Origin: Apostichopus parvimensis
Taxonomy: Eukaryota; Echinodermata; Holothuroidea; Aspidochirotida; Stichopodidae
Direction: 5' to 3'
Length of the DNA stretch: 64,000 bases
Assembly (NCBI GenBank): GCA_000934455.1
Contig: KN889449.1
Coordinates: 105,600-169,599 of the forward strand
The notes beneath the pieces were generated by a model. The model saw only the letters and a list, made by a program, of their open reading frames with translations, searched no databases and was not told the DNA's origin. The position numbers were made by a program, and so were the translations under genes. Shown here piece by piece: positions 1-12,077 of the stretch; position 1 is the first letter of the stretch, and each line of letters starts with the position of its first letter.

Positions 1-1432
1 ACTCGCAAGTCGGGGCCTCGTAAACACTCGCTGTTGAAAGTGTGCATACACCGTGCGACTTGTATTGTTCACCATATAGCCTCATTGTGTAAGTTACTGC
101 GTGGTGTTTCGTATAAACGCCGCAGATGGGCTGGGCTTTTTCAACGTAAATACAATTATCATTGGGCTTGTATCATGTAGTTATTATGATAATTTTGTGG
201 AGCAGATCCTTAACATCACTATGGGATAACGATGTATGAACACTATTGTTTCATTTACGGCGAAGGATGAGTTTAGTAAAAGTTTTTAAGATTGGGCTCT
301 CTCTTTGTTTCGTTACTGGCCCAATATTATGTAAATATTGTATATATTGCTGAGGGGATTTCAGGTTAGCGCCCTCTTTTAGTAATTAAGATGGTGGCGC
401 CCATGTTCGCTACACAAATGTACCGTGTGGAGTTGTCTAGGCCTGAAGTTGTTAACTGGCCTAGCTGTGCTGGAAGTTTCACTTGTGTTTTAGCATGAAT
501 TGAGATTACTCTCATGATTATTTTATATTCTTTTATCTTATGTTATTGTTTTCTTAACACATTTGCCTGGACTATATGCCAATAGCCTAGGGCTTAATTA
601 TTAACTTACCTCTATAAGTTAGTTTATGACCTCTTAAGGAAATGTGCTGGTTTAATTGTATGTTGGTTAAAGCCACCCTTGTTTGCTATGATTCTCAAAG
701 ACTTTCACGATTACGATGAAGGTTACACTTGATGTGTTATAGGGATTGTTTGGGCAGACGTGTCCTTGCATTTAAATATCCCTATCTCATTGGTTAGTTG
801 AGCGAACCTGTGTTAACATGACCCAAATGGTCGCAGTCTAATGTATTACTACTAGGTTTAACTGAGGGTCTAGGCTTAACTGTTAGCCCTATTTGGTATA
901 ATTCTCTGCTCTTTTCAGAGTTGTCCAATGGATATGTTAGAGTTCAAGTCATACAGTTACCAGTGATTTTCATAAGATGCCTTGTAAGTTGTACATATAT
1001 TTTCTTATTTTATTCTTATTAGTTTTCATCTTAATTTTATTTTGCAGTAATTAACTCATCCGGGAAAAGATAATATCCACCGCCCTCTTACAATGCTACA
1101 AACTTTAACCCCCTTAAGCCCCCAATAAAGTTGCCACCACGTATGGAGAAGTACGGAAGCTATTTGATTTGTTGTCTTTGTTTTTCCCTACTCTCTGTCA
1201 TTACAGTAGGATATGATGGTTGTCAATGCTTTCAATTAAAGTTAATCACTTAGTATAATGTCCTTCATGACGATCCCTTGACATAAAATTTGAAATCTTG
1301 AGTTTTGAACAGGCTAACTCTCTCAGCTTTCATCAGTGGCTTTGTTACATCAACAACAGTTGTGTTTTTTATTTTTACTTGAGCTATTCTTGGGAGGTGA
1401 TACAGCAGTCTTTCATGGAGGGGATCTTCATC
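1..1432. other. Non-coding stretch, no gene recognised
   Basis: No conserved reading frame is seen on either strand. An AATAAA polyadenylation-type hexamer lies at about 1124-1129 in a short C-rich patch. Several short words of the type taggcctag occur. Nothing else can be supported. Confidence 0.5.
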
Positions 1433-1618
1433 TCAATGCTCATCTTCATCACATGGTTCACGAATCAAGGATGTGACGAGGGCGGTACTGCAGTTGTAAG
1501 TTAGTAAATTATCTCCATCTACTTGACAAAGCAGGTTGAAGGGGTTTTCTTCTTCATCAAATGCCAACACAGTTACACTAAGCTGCTCCTCTGGTGGAGA
1601 TGCTCTCTGAATATATGA
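1433..1618 (-). CDS. Putative terminal exon, FNLLC/DNLLxY family, unknown function
   Basis: On the minus strand an AG acceptor (context ATCGCAG) at 1619-1620 is followed by about 60 open codons ending in TGA at 1433. The peptide contains SPPEEQLS, then EEENPFNLLCQVDG and DNLLTY. The same pattern (FNLLC, an acidic spacer, DNLLEY) recurs on the plus strand near 32.0 kb, so this is probably a coding exon of a dispersed gene family rather than a chance frame. I do not recognise the domain. The neighbouring minus-strand frame at 2.15-2.30 kb, which ends at a splice-donor-like site, could be an upstream exon of the same gene. The exact 5' limit rests on the splice acceptor and not on a start codon. 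Confidence 0.4.
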   Translation of the reverse strand, partial: SYIQRASPPEEQLSVTVLAFDEEENPFNLLCQVDGDNLLTYNCSTALVTSLIREPCDEDEH

Positions 1619-2118
1619 CTGCGATAATGTAGAATACAAAAGGAGACGTTTTGGAAACAAATTACAGATTCCATAGATAATCCATGTCCAATACACTCAC
1701 AACTTGTCTTATAATAATGAAAAAACTGTGAGAATTCGTACAAAACTGCAGGCCAAGATTTTATTTGACAGATATTTTTTTAAAGTTCTTCTATGGAGAC
1801 TTTTTGGAAGGGTAATCATACAGCAAATAAATCAGATTACCCAAAAGATACTGAATGTTAGTGCCATGGACTTGCTGTAATGGTTGATGTACACCTATGC
1901 AAAGTATATTTAAGTACTTTTAGGAGACTGGTACCTTTAATTGACCTAAATAGAACTTTCACCTTGAATAACAATAACCCAAATTCATTCACCAAGGCTT
2001 ACCTATATACCAATATATTTAACGTTCAACCGGCTTGCTCTTTATTATTTGTAACATATCAATGATGTGCTCATGTAACTGAGACTTCAATGCAAACAAC
2101 TATGTAAATATGAATGGA

Positions 2119-2302
2119 TATACCTGTTGTTTAGTTCGAGAAGTTGTAGAGAGTTCTTTTTCCTTCTGATATTCGCTGAAAACAAGTTTTTAACTACAAC
2201 AATGTCTGCAGCCTTAATCTTTAACAAACTACTTCCACATTGGCACCATGTTGCCTTTCTTGTTTTGGATGACAATAGTTCTGATATCAAGCGATGTGTC
2301 AT
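2119..2302 (-). CDS. Possible internal exon, unknown
   Basis: An open minus-strand stretch ends at a plausible donor (AACAACAG followed by GTATAT). The peptide includes KATWCQCGSSLLKI and SLQLLELNNR. Composition looks protein-like, but no family is recognised. It lies upstream, on the same strand, of the FNLLC-type exon at 1.4-1.6 kb and could belong to the same transcript. This is inference from strand and spacing only. Confidence 0.2.
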
Positions 2303-2309
2303 TTAAAGG

Positions 2310-3204
2310 CCACCTGGCGAAGCCATTCATCCTGTGAGTGAAAATATATTTAAAGAAAAAACATCAAAGAGCAAATCCGTCAGAAATCTCAAATAGTTCT
2401 AAACTACCTGACACAGTGAATAGAAGTCAGCATGTTTATTTTAATGTAGGCATTAATCAAAATTCAACGGGACCCTGCCAAATCGATGGATTGTCGAAAG
2501 ACTGATTGAATGCTTATGATAGCTGACTGGCAAACAATTACACATGTAAATGGATGAACTGAAACAGACAGACATAGGGCAGCTGCAATGACTTTACCAA
2601 CACAGTTAGTATAGCCAGTGAATATTAATTAACTTTTATTGGTTGTAAACATATAATCCCTTATGTCTCACTCTAGCAGGCCCAGATCCACAGACCAGGA
2701 GATGCGAATGTGAACATGTACCATTACAATATTTTGACCAGGATCCAATGCTTAGATAAGATACAATACTTCGTTAAACTGCTCTCATAGCTTGTTATTG
2801 TAAATGACAAAGAAAATTTTTAGAGCATATAATTAAATTTTGTAACTTATGGCTGGACAAAAGGATTATCTGATGAACAAGAAAATGAAATTCACGACGG
2901 GGAGAGGAGTACCTTCTCTGGGTATCTAAAAATAATCCTAACTATCTGAATGATATTTCATAAAACTGTGTGAATTGTCTTCACTGGAGAGGACTTGATC
3001 ATAGAAATATCTGCTGGAGGTCTCAGATATACAACTGCCTGGTCGATAATTTGTTCTCTAATTTCATAGAGGTTGCCTTGAAACACTTGTGATGTCTGTG
3101 GCACCTTCCATCAAGGTAGCCTGTGTTCACACAATGCAAGTTGCCTCATTTCTTTGTGAATCCAATCCTTTGTGTAAGTTGTAGGTGGTGAGGCAGATGC
3201 AATT
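2310..3204. other. Non-coding stretch
   Basis: No supported gene, RNA or repeat is seen. The sequence is AT-rich and free of obvious tandem structure. Confidence 0.4.
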
Positions 3205-3210
3205 ACACGC

Positions 3211-3551
3211 TTTAAAGGCGCGTTCACACGACAAACTCGTGTGCGATTTCTTTTTAGCCGACTTGTCGTGTACGATTTTATCGGAACGTGTAAATTGCTT
3301 CTCCTCTTGTCGTGAGGAATTATCGTTGACGACAAAATCGTCGCACGACTTTATCGCAGCGTGTGAATGGAATCTTCTTTAACATCTGTCGCGCGCGACA
3401 ACATCTTGAGTTGTCGTGCAAAGGGGAGCACTGTTCAGCTATTGTCACGATTTTCACCAGATGGTTTAGCGACCAGTGACCACAAAATGGCTGACTTAGC
3501 GACTCAAGGACGTCAAGAAATCTGCCAAAAAAGACGATGGGCTGTAGGGAG
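3211..3551 (+). mobile_element. Possible PIF/Harbinger-type left end with a short first exon
   Basis: After TTTA comes AAAGGCGCGTTCACACGAC, followed by about 150 bp of inverted ACGACAAAATCGT-like words typical of Harbinger ends. A nearly identical start word, reading leftwards, occurs at 47.47-47.50 kb. At 3487 an ATG opens a short frame (MADLATQGRQEICQKRRW) that runs into a donor-like G-GTAGGAA at about 3551, which would suit the first exon of a transposon gene. No transposase follows in the next kilobases, so this is either a non-autonomous copy or a truncated end. The opposite terminus was not located. Confidence 0.3.
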
Positions 3552-4129
3552 GTAGGAATTTTCGTAACTATCATTTAGACTATTTGGGACTTACATAAAA
3601 GGATAACAAATCAGTTATATACTTGACTCTTCTCATAAACTTAAAGAAAGAATTGCGCATGGATGGTCCCTGAAGTGATGCCATTGGTCCTATATATGTG
3701 TATTGTGTCGCACATAATGCATACTATTATGCGATGTTAATGAGTACAATCTAGCCTAGGCCTTACTAGCTTTAATACTAAAGAAATTGTTGTTAAGTTG
3801 TGTTGCTTGAATTAATCTGATGTTTCTCAAGTTTTTCTGTATCCTCGGGTGTGCGAGTAGTCAGTGCTTAGGAATTCTGCATAATTTAACTATAAAATAA
3901 ATAATAGAAAGCCGCTGTCATTCGAAGGCCTAATAATGATACGGATATGACAAATGATATAGTGAGTCGGATTCACGTTATTTTGCATTATGGTTTTAAG
4001 GCAGATGAAATAAAATATCTCAAGCGACATGATCGTTTTATACATCCATTAAATGAGAGTGTAATCAATGTTCTCATTGAAAAAAAAACATGCTATGGCG
4101 CGAGAAAGCGGAACATATTATACTACAAT
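3552..4129. other. Non-coding stretch
   Basis: No reading frame, RNA gene or tandem structure is supported here. The word ctagcctaggcctt near 3.75 kb is an example of the recurrent tagg/cct motif of the window. Confidence 0.4.
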
Positions 4130-4645
4130 ATATATACTTGACTTCCAAAATACATATATGGTTTACTTGCAAAATACATTTTAGACATATTTATATGTAA
4201 TGTATACATATATATATATATATTCAGCGAAAATTATATTAATTCCCTTCAAATATATATTTATATATTCTTCAGGCGTAGAGATTTTTTGTAAATAACA
4301 AATTGTATTCGGTGTCCTAATATATGTATTGTTTTACGATAAATATTATAAATTTTATGTGAAGAATTGATATATTCTGAAAGAGAAAAATCGATATTTT
4401 GTCACGAAAAATATTATCTGTTATATATATATATATTACATAGAGTTTAAAAATGTATATATTCTCTGACAGAAAAATATTTTTCTTTAAAAAAATATCA
4501 AAATTGTCACACAGAAAATACATTTATTCTACAGGAAAAATTATATTCTGTGCAAATATATTTCTTAATTGTGTGTAAGGAAAAATATATATAAAGTTCT
4601 ATTGTGTGCGAAATAGAAATTCTCTGCGAAAAAATGGATATTCTA
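4130..4645. repeat. AT-rich degenerate minisatellite
   Basis: The segment is made of loosely repeated words such as atattctg, gaaaaatat and gtgcgaaa, with TA runs at about 4205-4222 and 4421-4436. The spacing is irregular, about 25-35 bp. Open frames here are a by-product of composition. It may form secondary structure because many of the words are self-complementary. Confidence 0.5.
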
Positions 4646-5194
4646 TATAAAGTACGGAGCTCTGTAAGTGCCGACTAAGATGTTTTGTACAGTAACTTCA
4701 GTGACCAGCTTCTTCATTACACTGGCTATTCATTACATGCACTTCTTTGCTCAGAATCGAAATGCAGTTCAAAGTTACTGGTTTTGCGACATGACATTGC
4801 ACATTATAGTACGACGATACGATCGACAGCGAAGCCCACTGTACCGTAACTAGCCGACTTAACAGTATCAGCAGCAATACAGTCATGGCGTCCAGATCGG
4901 GCCCGTGAGTATGATACAATTATCCCAAGATTCGTTGCATATCACTAGCCACTGCAGATTTGAAACAATGCATTGTTAACCATGTGGCTGAAATAAGGCT
5001 AGGCTAGCATTACCGACGTCAGTTGGTAGCCTTATATAGACATTAGGTTGCTCTAAAAAACAGTGTAAACAGCATAGGCCTAGCCTACCTGCTACTTAAA
5101 GTAACGTTTATCTACCATTCCAAACAAATGTACTTACACTAGGCTAATACTTAGTATAGGCCTTCATAGAGTTCTACTGTGGACATCATGGGAA

Positions 5195-5560
5195 TAGCGA
5201 ACTATCCAATCGTGGACAGGGTATAGTGTGAGTTAACACATGGCAACTCTGGACACAACCTCCATATGCCAGATATTTTTAACAAGTCACAGCTCAGACC
5301 ACCACCCTACTCGTAAAGGCATATTTTCTGTACATAAACATCATAATTAGTCATCCCTGGTGATGAACGTCATTTTCCACATCTCAACTGTTAAATATTG
5401 GGACTGAATGCCGTACTATCCAACCGAGGACACGGTTGCCTAAAGTGTCGAGTTTTCCCCATATCAACTGTGGAAATCAATGAATACTATCCAACTGCGG
5501 ACACGCTGTGTCTTTAGTGTGGAGTTTCCATAAATCAAAGCGGGACGTGTTTGCACAACC
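5195..5560. repeat. Degenerate ~74-bp repeats
   Basis: The phrase ACTATCCAAnnnnGGACA followed by agtgt-gagtt recurs at about 5.20, 5.41 and 5.49 kb; the last two are about 74 bp apart. Identity is moderate and there is no coding signal. The stretches on either side (4.65-5.19 and 5.56-6.25 kb) hold nothing I can identify. Confidence 0.35.
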
Positions 5561-6249
5561 TCTGGATATCACAGCTATTTGTAACATATGGCTGCCTAAA
5601 GCATCCTAAAAACATGGATGTATTACCCTGCTGAAAGGTTTGTTTTTGTACATATATGTAACAGATAACCATTTGTTTTGTCTAAACTCTGTTTATCTGT
5701 AAACTTTTGTGTACTTTAGAACGACATATAAAACAGCTAACCAGTGAAGCCTCAGAAATAAATCAGACTTCTGATGACAATCAGTAGCGAGGTCCAAGTC
5801 TACAAAATGTTAAGCTCAGTAGGAAAATAAAACATCTTTCCGGAATTGGCTGATCGGTTTGCGCTTCCAATCAATGTTGACCTATACCGATGCAAAGAAT
5901 AATGAAATGTACAGCAACTGCTTACTGTTGCAGTTAACCCAAGTCCATATCATAGGATTATTTCACAAGCTATTTGTTCTTGTATTGATAACAATGTCAC
6001 TGTCAAATTAAAAGGATATCTAGGACACGTTGACTGTTAAAATTTTACTCCTAAATACTCCAACCATCATTTTACTTATACATAACTACCAATACTGTAA
6101 TTGGTGAACTTAACATAGTGTATAACAAAATGACGATTGTCAACAACTTTTTCTACCACAACTGATAAACCCTAAATGCATAAAACCACTTAAAAGGTAC
6201 TCCTATATAGACCTCACCGTGTGCATGAGAGACTTGAATTATTTGCATG

Positions 6250-8531
6250 TTAAGTTTTGGAAGGTCTTCCACAATCTTTTTCTCTGGGATTGGCAAGGGA
6301 CAAGAAGGATTTATGTGAAACAAAGTATAGGTGTAGTAGTAACAATAATACAAAGACCATGATGAAAGGTGCTATAAGTGTGACAAAACTCAATGGATCG
6401 CTTTTCCTATTTTGGTTCCGGATGAAGTCTTTAATGTTCCTCCACATCCTAGATTGTAGTGTCGGCTCAGCATTTCTAGCAGTCATGATCTTGTCTTTCC
6501 AAGATGTTTCTTCTTCAAAAACGATTCTTTAATATTCTTGCTATAACTTGCTTTTCCTCTGTGGTCCATGGCTTCTTCATTGTTTTCTTTTTTTGTCTTC
6601 TTTACACGTGACCAATTCAAACCCTGTATATATAATGAGATTTCCAAAAAAAAAATCTTAAAGTTCATTAATGATCTTGTTGAAGTTGTAACACATTACA
6701 ATAAGAAACTGGTAATAACCTTTCAAATTCACAATTGATAACATTTGCATACCTTCACTTGCTTTGACCTTGGAGCCTGTGTAATCAGATGCAGTGGATG
6801 ACACCGCACTAGTACTGTTATCATCTTCAACGCCTTCATGAAGTGGGACCTCTGGAAAGTGGATAATTGTTACCAATTAGCACATCATCATTAGTACTGT
6901 TTGGCAAAAAGTTTTCTTCAAACTATTTACAGTTAATTGCAATGCATGTGAGATTACATCATAAAAGAAATTTAATCAAGTCCTGACTCTGCAGATAAAG
7001 TTGGAATACTGCTTAGGCAAAATTGCGAAAGCCGTCACTACCAAGGCTCCTCCTTAGACAAAGGTGCAGCTTAAAGCTGAAATCTTTCAATATCATGTTT
7101 AATGGTCATGACTGAAAAAAGCAGAAACTTGTAGGAACGCTGAGTTCACATGTTCCTGGACTACACATTACAGTCATATAGTAACATACCTGATAAGCAT
7201 TAATGCAGGTGGATGAATTTGTGTTCACATCAATTACACCTCTCTAATGTACTGATGAGTAATGTAATGAAGGGTGTAATGATGGATTCTTGTATCATCC
7301 TGGACAAATCATCGCTCGTCCCCTTACTACTTGAAGTACAGAATTTAATAAAGGAAAACAGTCTGCTGCTTCTTCGAACTCAAGACAAGAAAGTATTATT
7401 ACCTTCATCAGGCTGTAATTGGATTTCATCCAAGCTCCAACTAAATTTTGGAGGTTGCCATTCTCTATGTTGAACAAAACTTTGGACACTTTTGTCACTT
7501 GCAACGTCTGATCAGGTAATCTGTAGTATTCTCTGTGCGTCCATGAAACGAGCAATGATGTCAAGTTCATTGTCTTTTAAGTTCATTATTAGGCAAACTC
7601 TAGCAATGTGCTTGCGAAAGCTTGTCGATGTTACATATTCAGGATGGATCGCTCCACAATTCCTGGCATGTGTTCTAATCACATCAGGTCCTCTGTTATG
7701 ACCTTCACTGTGCAATGTTGGAACAATTTACGGATTTCTCTCCAAAACACCAGCCTCTCTTCTTCTCTGGTAGAGTACATCCAATGCTTCTTCAACTCGT
7801 TTGTCATTAACACTGGAACAGTTCTAGTTTTGTTTCCGATTATCTCTACTCGCCACAGTACTTTGCATAGCTCCTGTTCCAATTTTGATGATCCTTCTAC
7901 CGCAACTCCATTGTATTCAACTACCATGCGGCTAACTTCTCTTAATTTCGTTCTCATATATGTATACTGGTCTTTATCATGATCAAGTTTTAAGGCCAGC
8001 TTTTCTGCGAGCTGTCTGGTTAACGTGTCTGCTTTAATGAAATGTGCAACGCCTTCCTCATGACATCTTAGACGTGAAAAAATTTCTCCAGTTATATTGG
8101 TTAGGCCAAATTCGGGCAACATCATTTTCCCTTCTTTGATGTAATTCCTCCTCTTTGCTGGTTTTGCATTTTGTGCGTGTACATGCTTTCTTAATCACTT
8201 TTGACGTAATAGCCAAAGCAATCACTGCATGGTAAGTAATCATCTGGGTCTGCTGTGAAATTTGGCCGTTAAACTGGAATCAAAACTCCTTGGTTTTCTT
8301 TCGTAACTTTTTGCATTGTGTAAAAAAGTTTCGATAATTTGTAATTTTTGTAAGTCTTTCAGCCTTCAGCTCTGGGTCTTTAGTTGCCAGCCATTGATTA
8401 ACTTCTGGCTCATCCTTATGTTCCTTAAATTCAGAGAGATGTTGAGGCAATTTTGCTTTGCTTGTTTGGCAAAATGGGCAATATGCACTCTTATCGTATT
8501 TCCTTTTTCTGGCATTATTTGTTTGCAACAC
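6250..8531 (-). pseudogene. Copy 1: zinc-finger / tyrosine-recombinase-like / Myb gene, decayed
   Basis: Reading the minus strand: zinc finger 1 (KRKYDKSAYCPFC...KLPQHL) at about 8505-8425; finger 2 (CSDCFGYYVKSDL) near 8235-8165; the N-terminal and beta-hairpin part of the recombinase-like domain (NKTRTVPVLMT) between 8125 and 7680; then YVTSTSFRKHIA and EYYRLPDQ down to about 7500. The coding part ends at a phase-1 donor at 7402. A clean 99-bp acidic/serine-rich exon follows (6753-6851, phase 1 at both sides), then a terminal exon with KKPWTTEEKQV and, in another frame, RMWRNIKDFIRNQ, a Myb/SANT-like domain. Compared with copy 3, the middle of the recombinase domain (with the first catalytic Arg) and the residues around the Gly-His are missing, and there are several frameshifts. 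It is non-functional as it stands. The tyrosine-recombinase assignment is inference from motif order; the kinship with the other copies is directly visible. Confidence 0.75.
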
Positions 8532-8779
8532 CTGAATCCCACATGATCTGCTTCATGATGATGAGTCACAATTGGTGTTTTCTTGAGGGCATTGGTTGTT
8601 CATTTCTGATGAGCTGGATACACAATCAGTTTGTTCTTCACAGTACTTTTTTGGAATTGTGAGATGAACATTTTCTGCTTGAAGAGCTTGATACACAACA
8701 ACTACTGTGTGTGATTCGGAGTAAGGGTATGACATAACTTTCTCCATCCTCAGAATATTCAGATTCAGGCACATAGTCA

Positions 8780-9608
8780 TCACTATGAGAAGACTCAGAT
8801 TCTGACTCACTGGTTGAGGCATCACTTTCAGAGACTTCATTGACCATAACTATGGAACATGTTTCAGGCCTTTAGCAGATATGTCATGAGTTGTGAATCA
8901 ATGGTTGAGGCATTGCATACCAAGGAGTCCTCAGTGTCCATGAGCAGGGAACATATTTCAGATCCTATGGCTGACATATTCTTTTCCTGAGAATTGAGAT
9001 CTTTCAGTTTCCAAGTTCAGGACCAGAAAGCTCACTAAAATATGCTTCATTGGAGTCTCTTTCCTCAAAATATCTGGTGCAAACTTCATATCATCAAGCA
9101 GTCATGGGTTGTGAATCAGATATTAAAGCAGAGCTGTTTGAGGAGTCTTCAGTGTCCATGAGTAATGAACATATTTCAGATCCTTCAACTGATATGTCCT
9201 TTTCTGGAGATGATGATCGTTTTTCATTTCGTTCCTTAACAGTCTTGGGTTGTGAGTCACAGTTTAAGGCATTGCTGTTTGAGGGGTCCTGAGTGTGCAT
9301 TACCGATGAACTTATTTTAGCGCCTATAGTTGATATGCCCTTTTCCTGAGATGATGGATCTCTCTTCTTTTTGTTCATTAGCATTGATGGGTTGTGAGTC
9401 ACTAGTTGAGACATCGCCATATCAGGGTTCTTTAGTGTCCATCACCAACGAAAATGTTTCAAGCCCTTCGGCTGATATCTTTGTGGGAGATGATGATTCG
9501 TTCTCATTTTGTTCACTCTCATTCATTGGTTTAGGGTCACTGGTTGATGCATGGCTCTCTGGTGAGTCCTCTGTGTCTATGACTGACGAAATTAACTCTG
9601 AGTGTTGA
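8780..9608 (-). repeat. ~141-bp coding-type tandem repeat upstream of copy 1
   Basis: At least four, probably five or six, units repeat with anchors (gggttgtgagtcac-like) at about 9106, 9247, 9389 and 9528, so 139-142 bp apart; weaker units reach down to about 8.78 kb. Read on the minus strand, each unit gives a Ser/Glu-rich peptide of the type EKDISVEGSEICSLLMDTED followed by a DSQP-like tail. Period near 47 codons, orientation and position directly 5' of copy 1 suggest a repetitive N-terminal region of that gene. Plus-strand frames across it are shadows. One unit carries a stop in the minus frame. Confidence 0.6.
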
Positions 9609-10400
9609 TCTCAAATTGTCTATTTCAGTGATGACAATATGTGCCTGTCATATTCAGCAAAGTTAGTATACATACTTGAGTCTGAGTAATGAGTGTCCTT
9701 TCAATGATGTTGATAGTTTCAAACATAGTTTCACTGACTGAATTCCTGTCTGAGTTGATAACTCAGTCAGAACTACTTAATGCTGATGATGAATAAAGTC
9801 AATAACTTAAGAAACCCAAATCAAGCAGGTTGTTTCTTTACTGACTGTTCACATTACCTGAGCACATTTTATATTATATAAAGACAATCAGCATACATAC
9901 ACAGCAAACATTATAGATTATTCTGAGAGAGATGCAACTAAATGTGATCTCTTTGAATATCCTATAAACTCAAGACGAGTTGCAACGTTGATTGGTTCCA
10001 TATTTGCTCCACTACTTTGCTACTTTGTATGAATGTGCTAAACACAAAGTCAGATAGCATATAATACTATGTACAAAGTTACCTATCTTACAGTTGAGCT
10101 GAGAATAGCTTCTTCATACTATTTAACATTATAATGAATACAATCAAAACATGACATGAAAGTAAACTTCATATGTTACTCAAGCAACAAGAAGAATATT
10201 AAAGAGTAGCAAATGTTGGAAACATTCACTTTCATGAAGTACAAGACTACTTAAACTGGGTTGCATTTTATTCATAGAAAGCAAAGGATTTTCTCATAAA
10301 GGTATTGTAGATTTAAAGTTGCAATATGAAGTGTTGAACACTTGCTTCATTCTCATGATTGCCAGTAACATACTTATAGCATAACCTACATTTTTACCTT
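9609..10400. other. Non-coding, probably intronic or spacer DNA
   Basis: This lies between the SET-domain relic and the tandem-repeat block of copy 1, both on the minus strand. No coding, RNA or repeat feature can be supported inside it. Confidence 0.35.
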
Positions 10401-10409
10401 AGCTTAGTC

Positions 10410-11378
10410 GTATAGCAGCTCCTCACCCTCTGCTATGTCAGTGAGGGCTAAAAAGGCATATTACTGGTGTGCCTTCAATCAAGAGATAGATGGCTTCACG
10501 TTTACTTCATTTTTCTCCCCGTGGTTTACCAACCGTCCCAATATAGGCACTGTCTCTGGTTTTTCTGTTGCATCAATAGTATTTAAGATTTAAGAAAATA
10601 AGGTCCATATTATGAAATACCATCAAGTCTACTCTTGATTAATCCTGTAACTTTTAGGATTAATAGTTTGATTCAAATATGAGTGCTTGTTTGGGTGATT
10701 GTTTACATGTCACTTACTGCAGACAGCAATGTAAAAAGTTATTGAAAACTCAAAAATCTCAGGATTCCAATTCACTTTACAAATTGGAGTTTGGGTTTCA
10801 TTGTTTTGACTAGTGTATAAATATGGAACAGCTAATATCTCTTCAGGCTTATTCATGTGAATTATTTACCCATATTTGAAACCACAGGTTACATATGTTC
10901 AGTGCTATTATTGCTGTATTTGACCATGTTCAGACTGCACCATGCATTTGAACTTTAGTACATTGTGTGTTATTGCATAATTGCAACTGCATCCAATATG
11001 CAATGCAAAAATATTAAAAGATTTTTGTAATGTGCTTTTGAAGTACTAGAAGTATGCAGCAAACTATTTTGCATGCAAACATTGTTTCAAATATATAGCA
11101 CGCTGTTCAAGATGAATTGGCGAACTCCTTTATATTTGCACTCAGGCAGACAAGTAAATAATTTGTTAAAGAGTAGAATAGTACATGTTCTCACAAAAGA
11201 ATCATTTGGTATTGAACTCACCAGAACTCCTCTCCTTTTAATGAAATGAAAAATGTAAAGCCCGATGACCCTTCTTCCTTTTCAAGCTTACCTCCTTCAT
11301 TAACTGACAGAAGCTATCCAACATACTGCAGTAGAAACTCTCCTTTGTAAAATTTGAGCTTTGCAAACACTCCTCTGC
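10410..11378 (-). pseudogene. KMT5A-like SET-domain methyltransferase relic
   Basis: Two pieces of a SET domain lie in order on the minus strand. An 87-bp exon at 11292-11378, with AG and GTAAGC borders, gives GRGVFAKLKFYKGEFLLQY and then VG and an in-frame TAG. The second piece, at about 10600-10415, gives TIDAT, then GRLVNHGEK, and after two frameshifts ALTDIAEGEELLYD. These match the N-flank, the RxxNH core and the GEEllyDY end of KMT5A-type H4K20 methyltransferases. The segment between the halves (the YxYYF part) was not found. Active enzymes need the NH and final Tyr motifs; here the last Tyr is replaced by a stop. The relic sits 5' of and on the same strand as copy 1, so it could be an N-terminal module of that element or an independent dead gene. 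Confidence 0.7.
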
Positions 11379-11538
11379 CTAGAACAGAGAAGAAAATCAA
11401 AGTTATTGTTAGAAAGTTCACTGCTGGTTCTATCAAGATCAGTAGCTGCACCTTCCCAACATTCAAGAAAATCGTCATAAAACCCAAATTGTGAAAATCC
11501 ACACAATTTCAAACGCAGCTGTCAGTTTTAATAGCCAC

Positions 11539-11795
11539 TCATTCTGTGCTCGGTAGAAAGGGTGTGCAATAAAATGCCTTCACACCACATCCATACTTAC
11601 AGCACAAGCAGTATAAAACTGAATTGCATACCTTTTTGTGGTATTTCTTTGACATAAATTCCATCTCTATCGTTTTTCGTTTTACCGTGGAAATGGCAAC
11701 ATCTTCTGGTTTCTCCTCTTTTCCTAATATTGTGTGTGAACGTGAAAAAAATATTTCATTTAATTGCAACATTTTCAAATCTACTTTTCGCAGAA
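11539..11795 (-). CDS. Possible upstream exon of the SET gene, unknown
   Basis: An open minus-strand stretch (KMLQLNEIFFSRSHTILG, later KRKTIEMEFMSKKYHKK) runs into a donor-like AAAAAG-GTATGC at about 11630. It is on the same strand as the SET relic and just 5' of it. No family is recognised; membership in the SET transcript is inference. Confidence 0.25.
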
Positions 11796-12077
11796 GACAT
11801 AATGTATGTTAGATTAAACAGAAGTAGTTTAAAGGTAATCCATATTTCTTTGGCCCTGTAGAAAATAGTAGCTACTTCATACACTCACCGCAGAACATGA
11901 TGATAGAAGTGGGGAAAGTTAACAATATACTTGGATGTTACTGTTACGAAGTAAAAAGCTTTTTAAAGAAAAATCAAACTTTCGGGGATAGTTTCAGCAT
12001 CATCCCTAAATACATTTTCTTCCAACTTATACCAACAAATACAGGTGTACACAAGGGATGGGATACTATTTGCTTAC

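Noticed and set aside
385-410. TGGCGCCCA word resembling a retroelement primer-binding site
   Set aside because: No LTR pair or polypurine tract was found around it; the short match alone is not evidence.
4317-4523. Ile/Phe/Tyr-rich minus-strand frame
   Set aside because: Composition follows from the AT-rich minisatellite; no motif or splice context.
6300-6370. Hydrophobic stretch after the copy 1 Myb-like domain as a membrane anchor
   Set aside because: It follows the conserved domain end and is not present in copies 2 and 3; probably 3' untranslated sequence read in frame.
7213-7982. Plus-strand frames opposite copy 1
   Set aside because: Shadows of the minus-strand recombinase-like coding sequence.
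9050-9608. Plus-strand open frames across the ~141-bp repeats
   Set aside because: Both strands are open because of the repeat; the downstream zinc-finger gene and the peptide repetition favour the minus strand.
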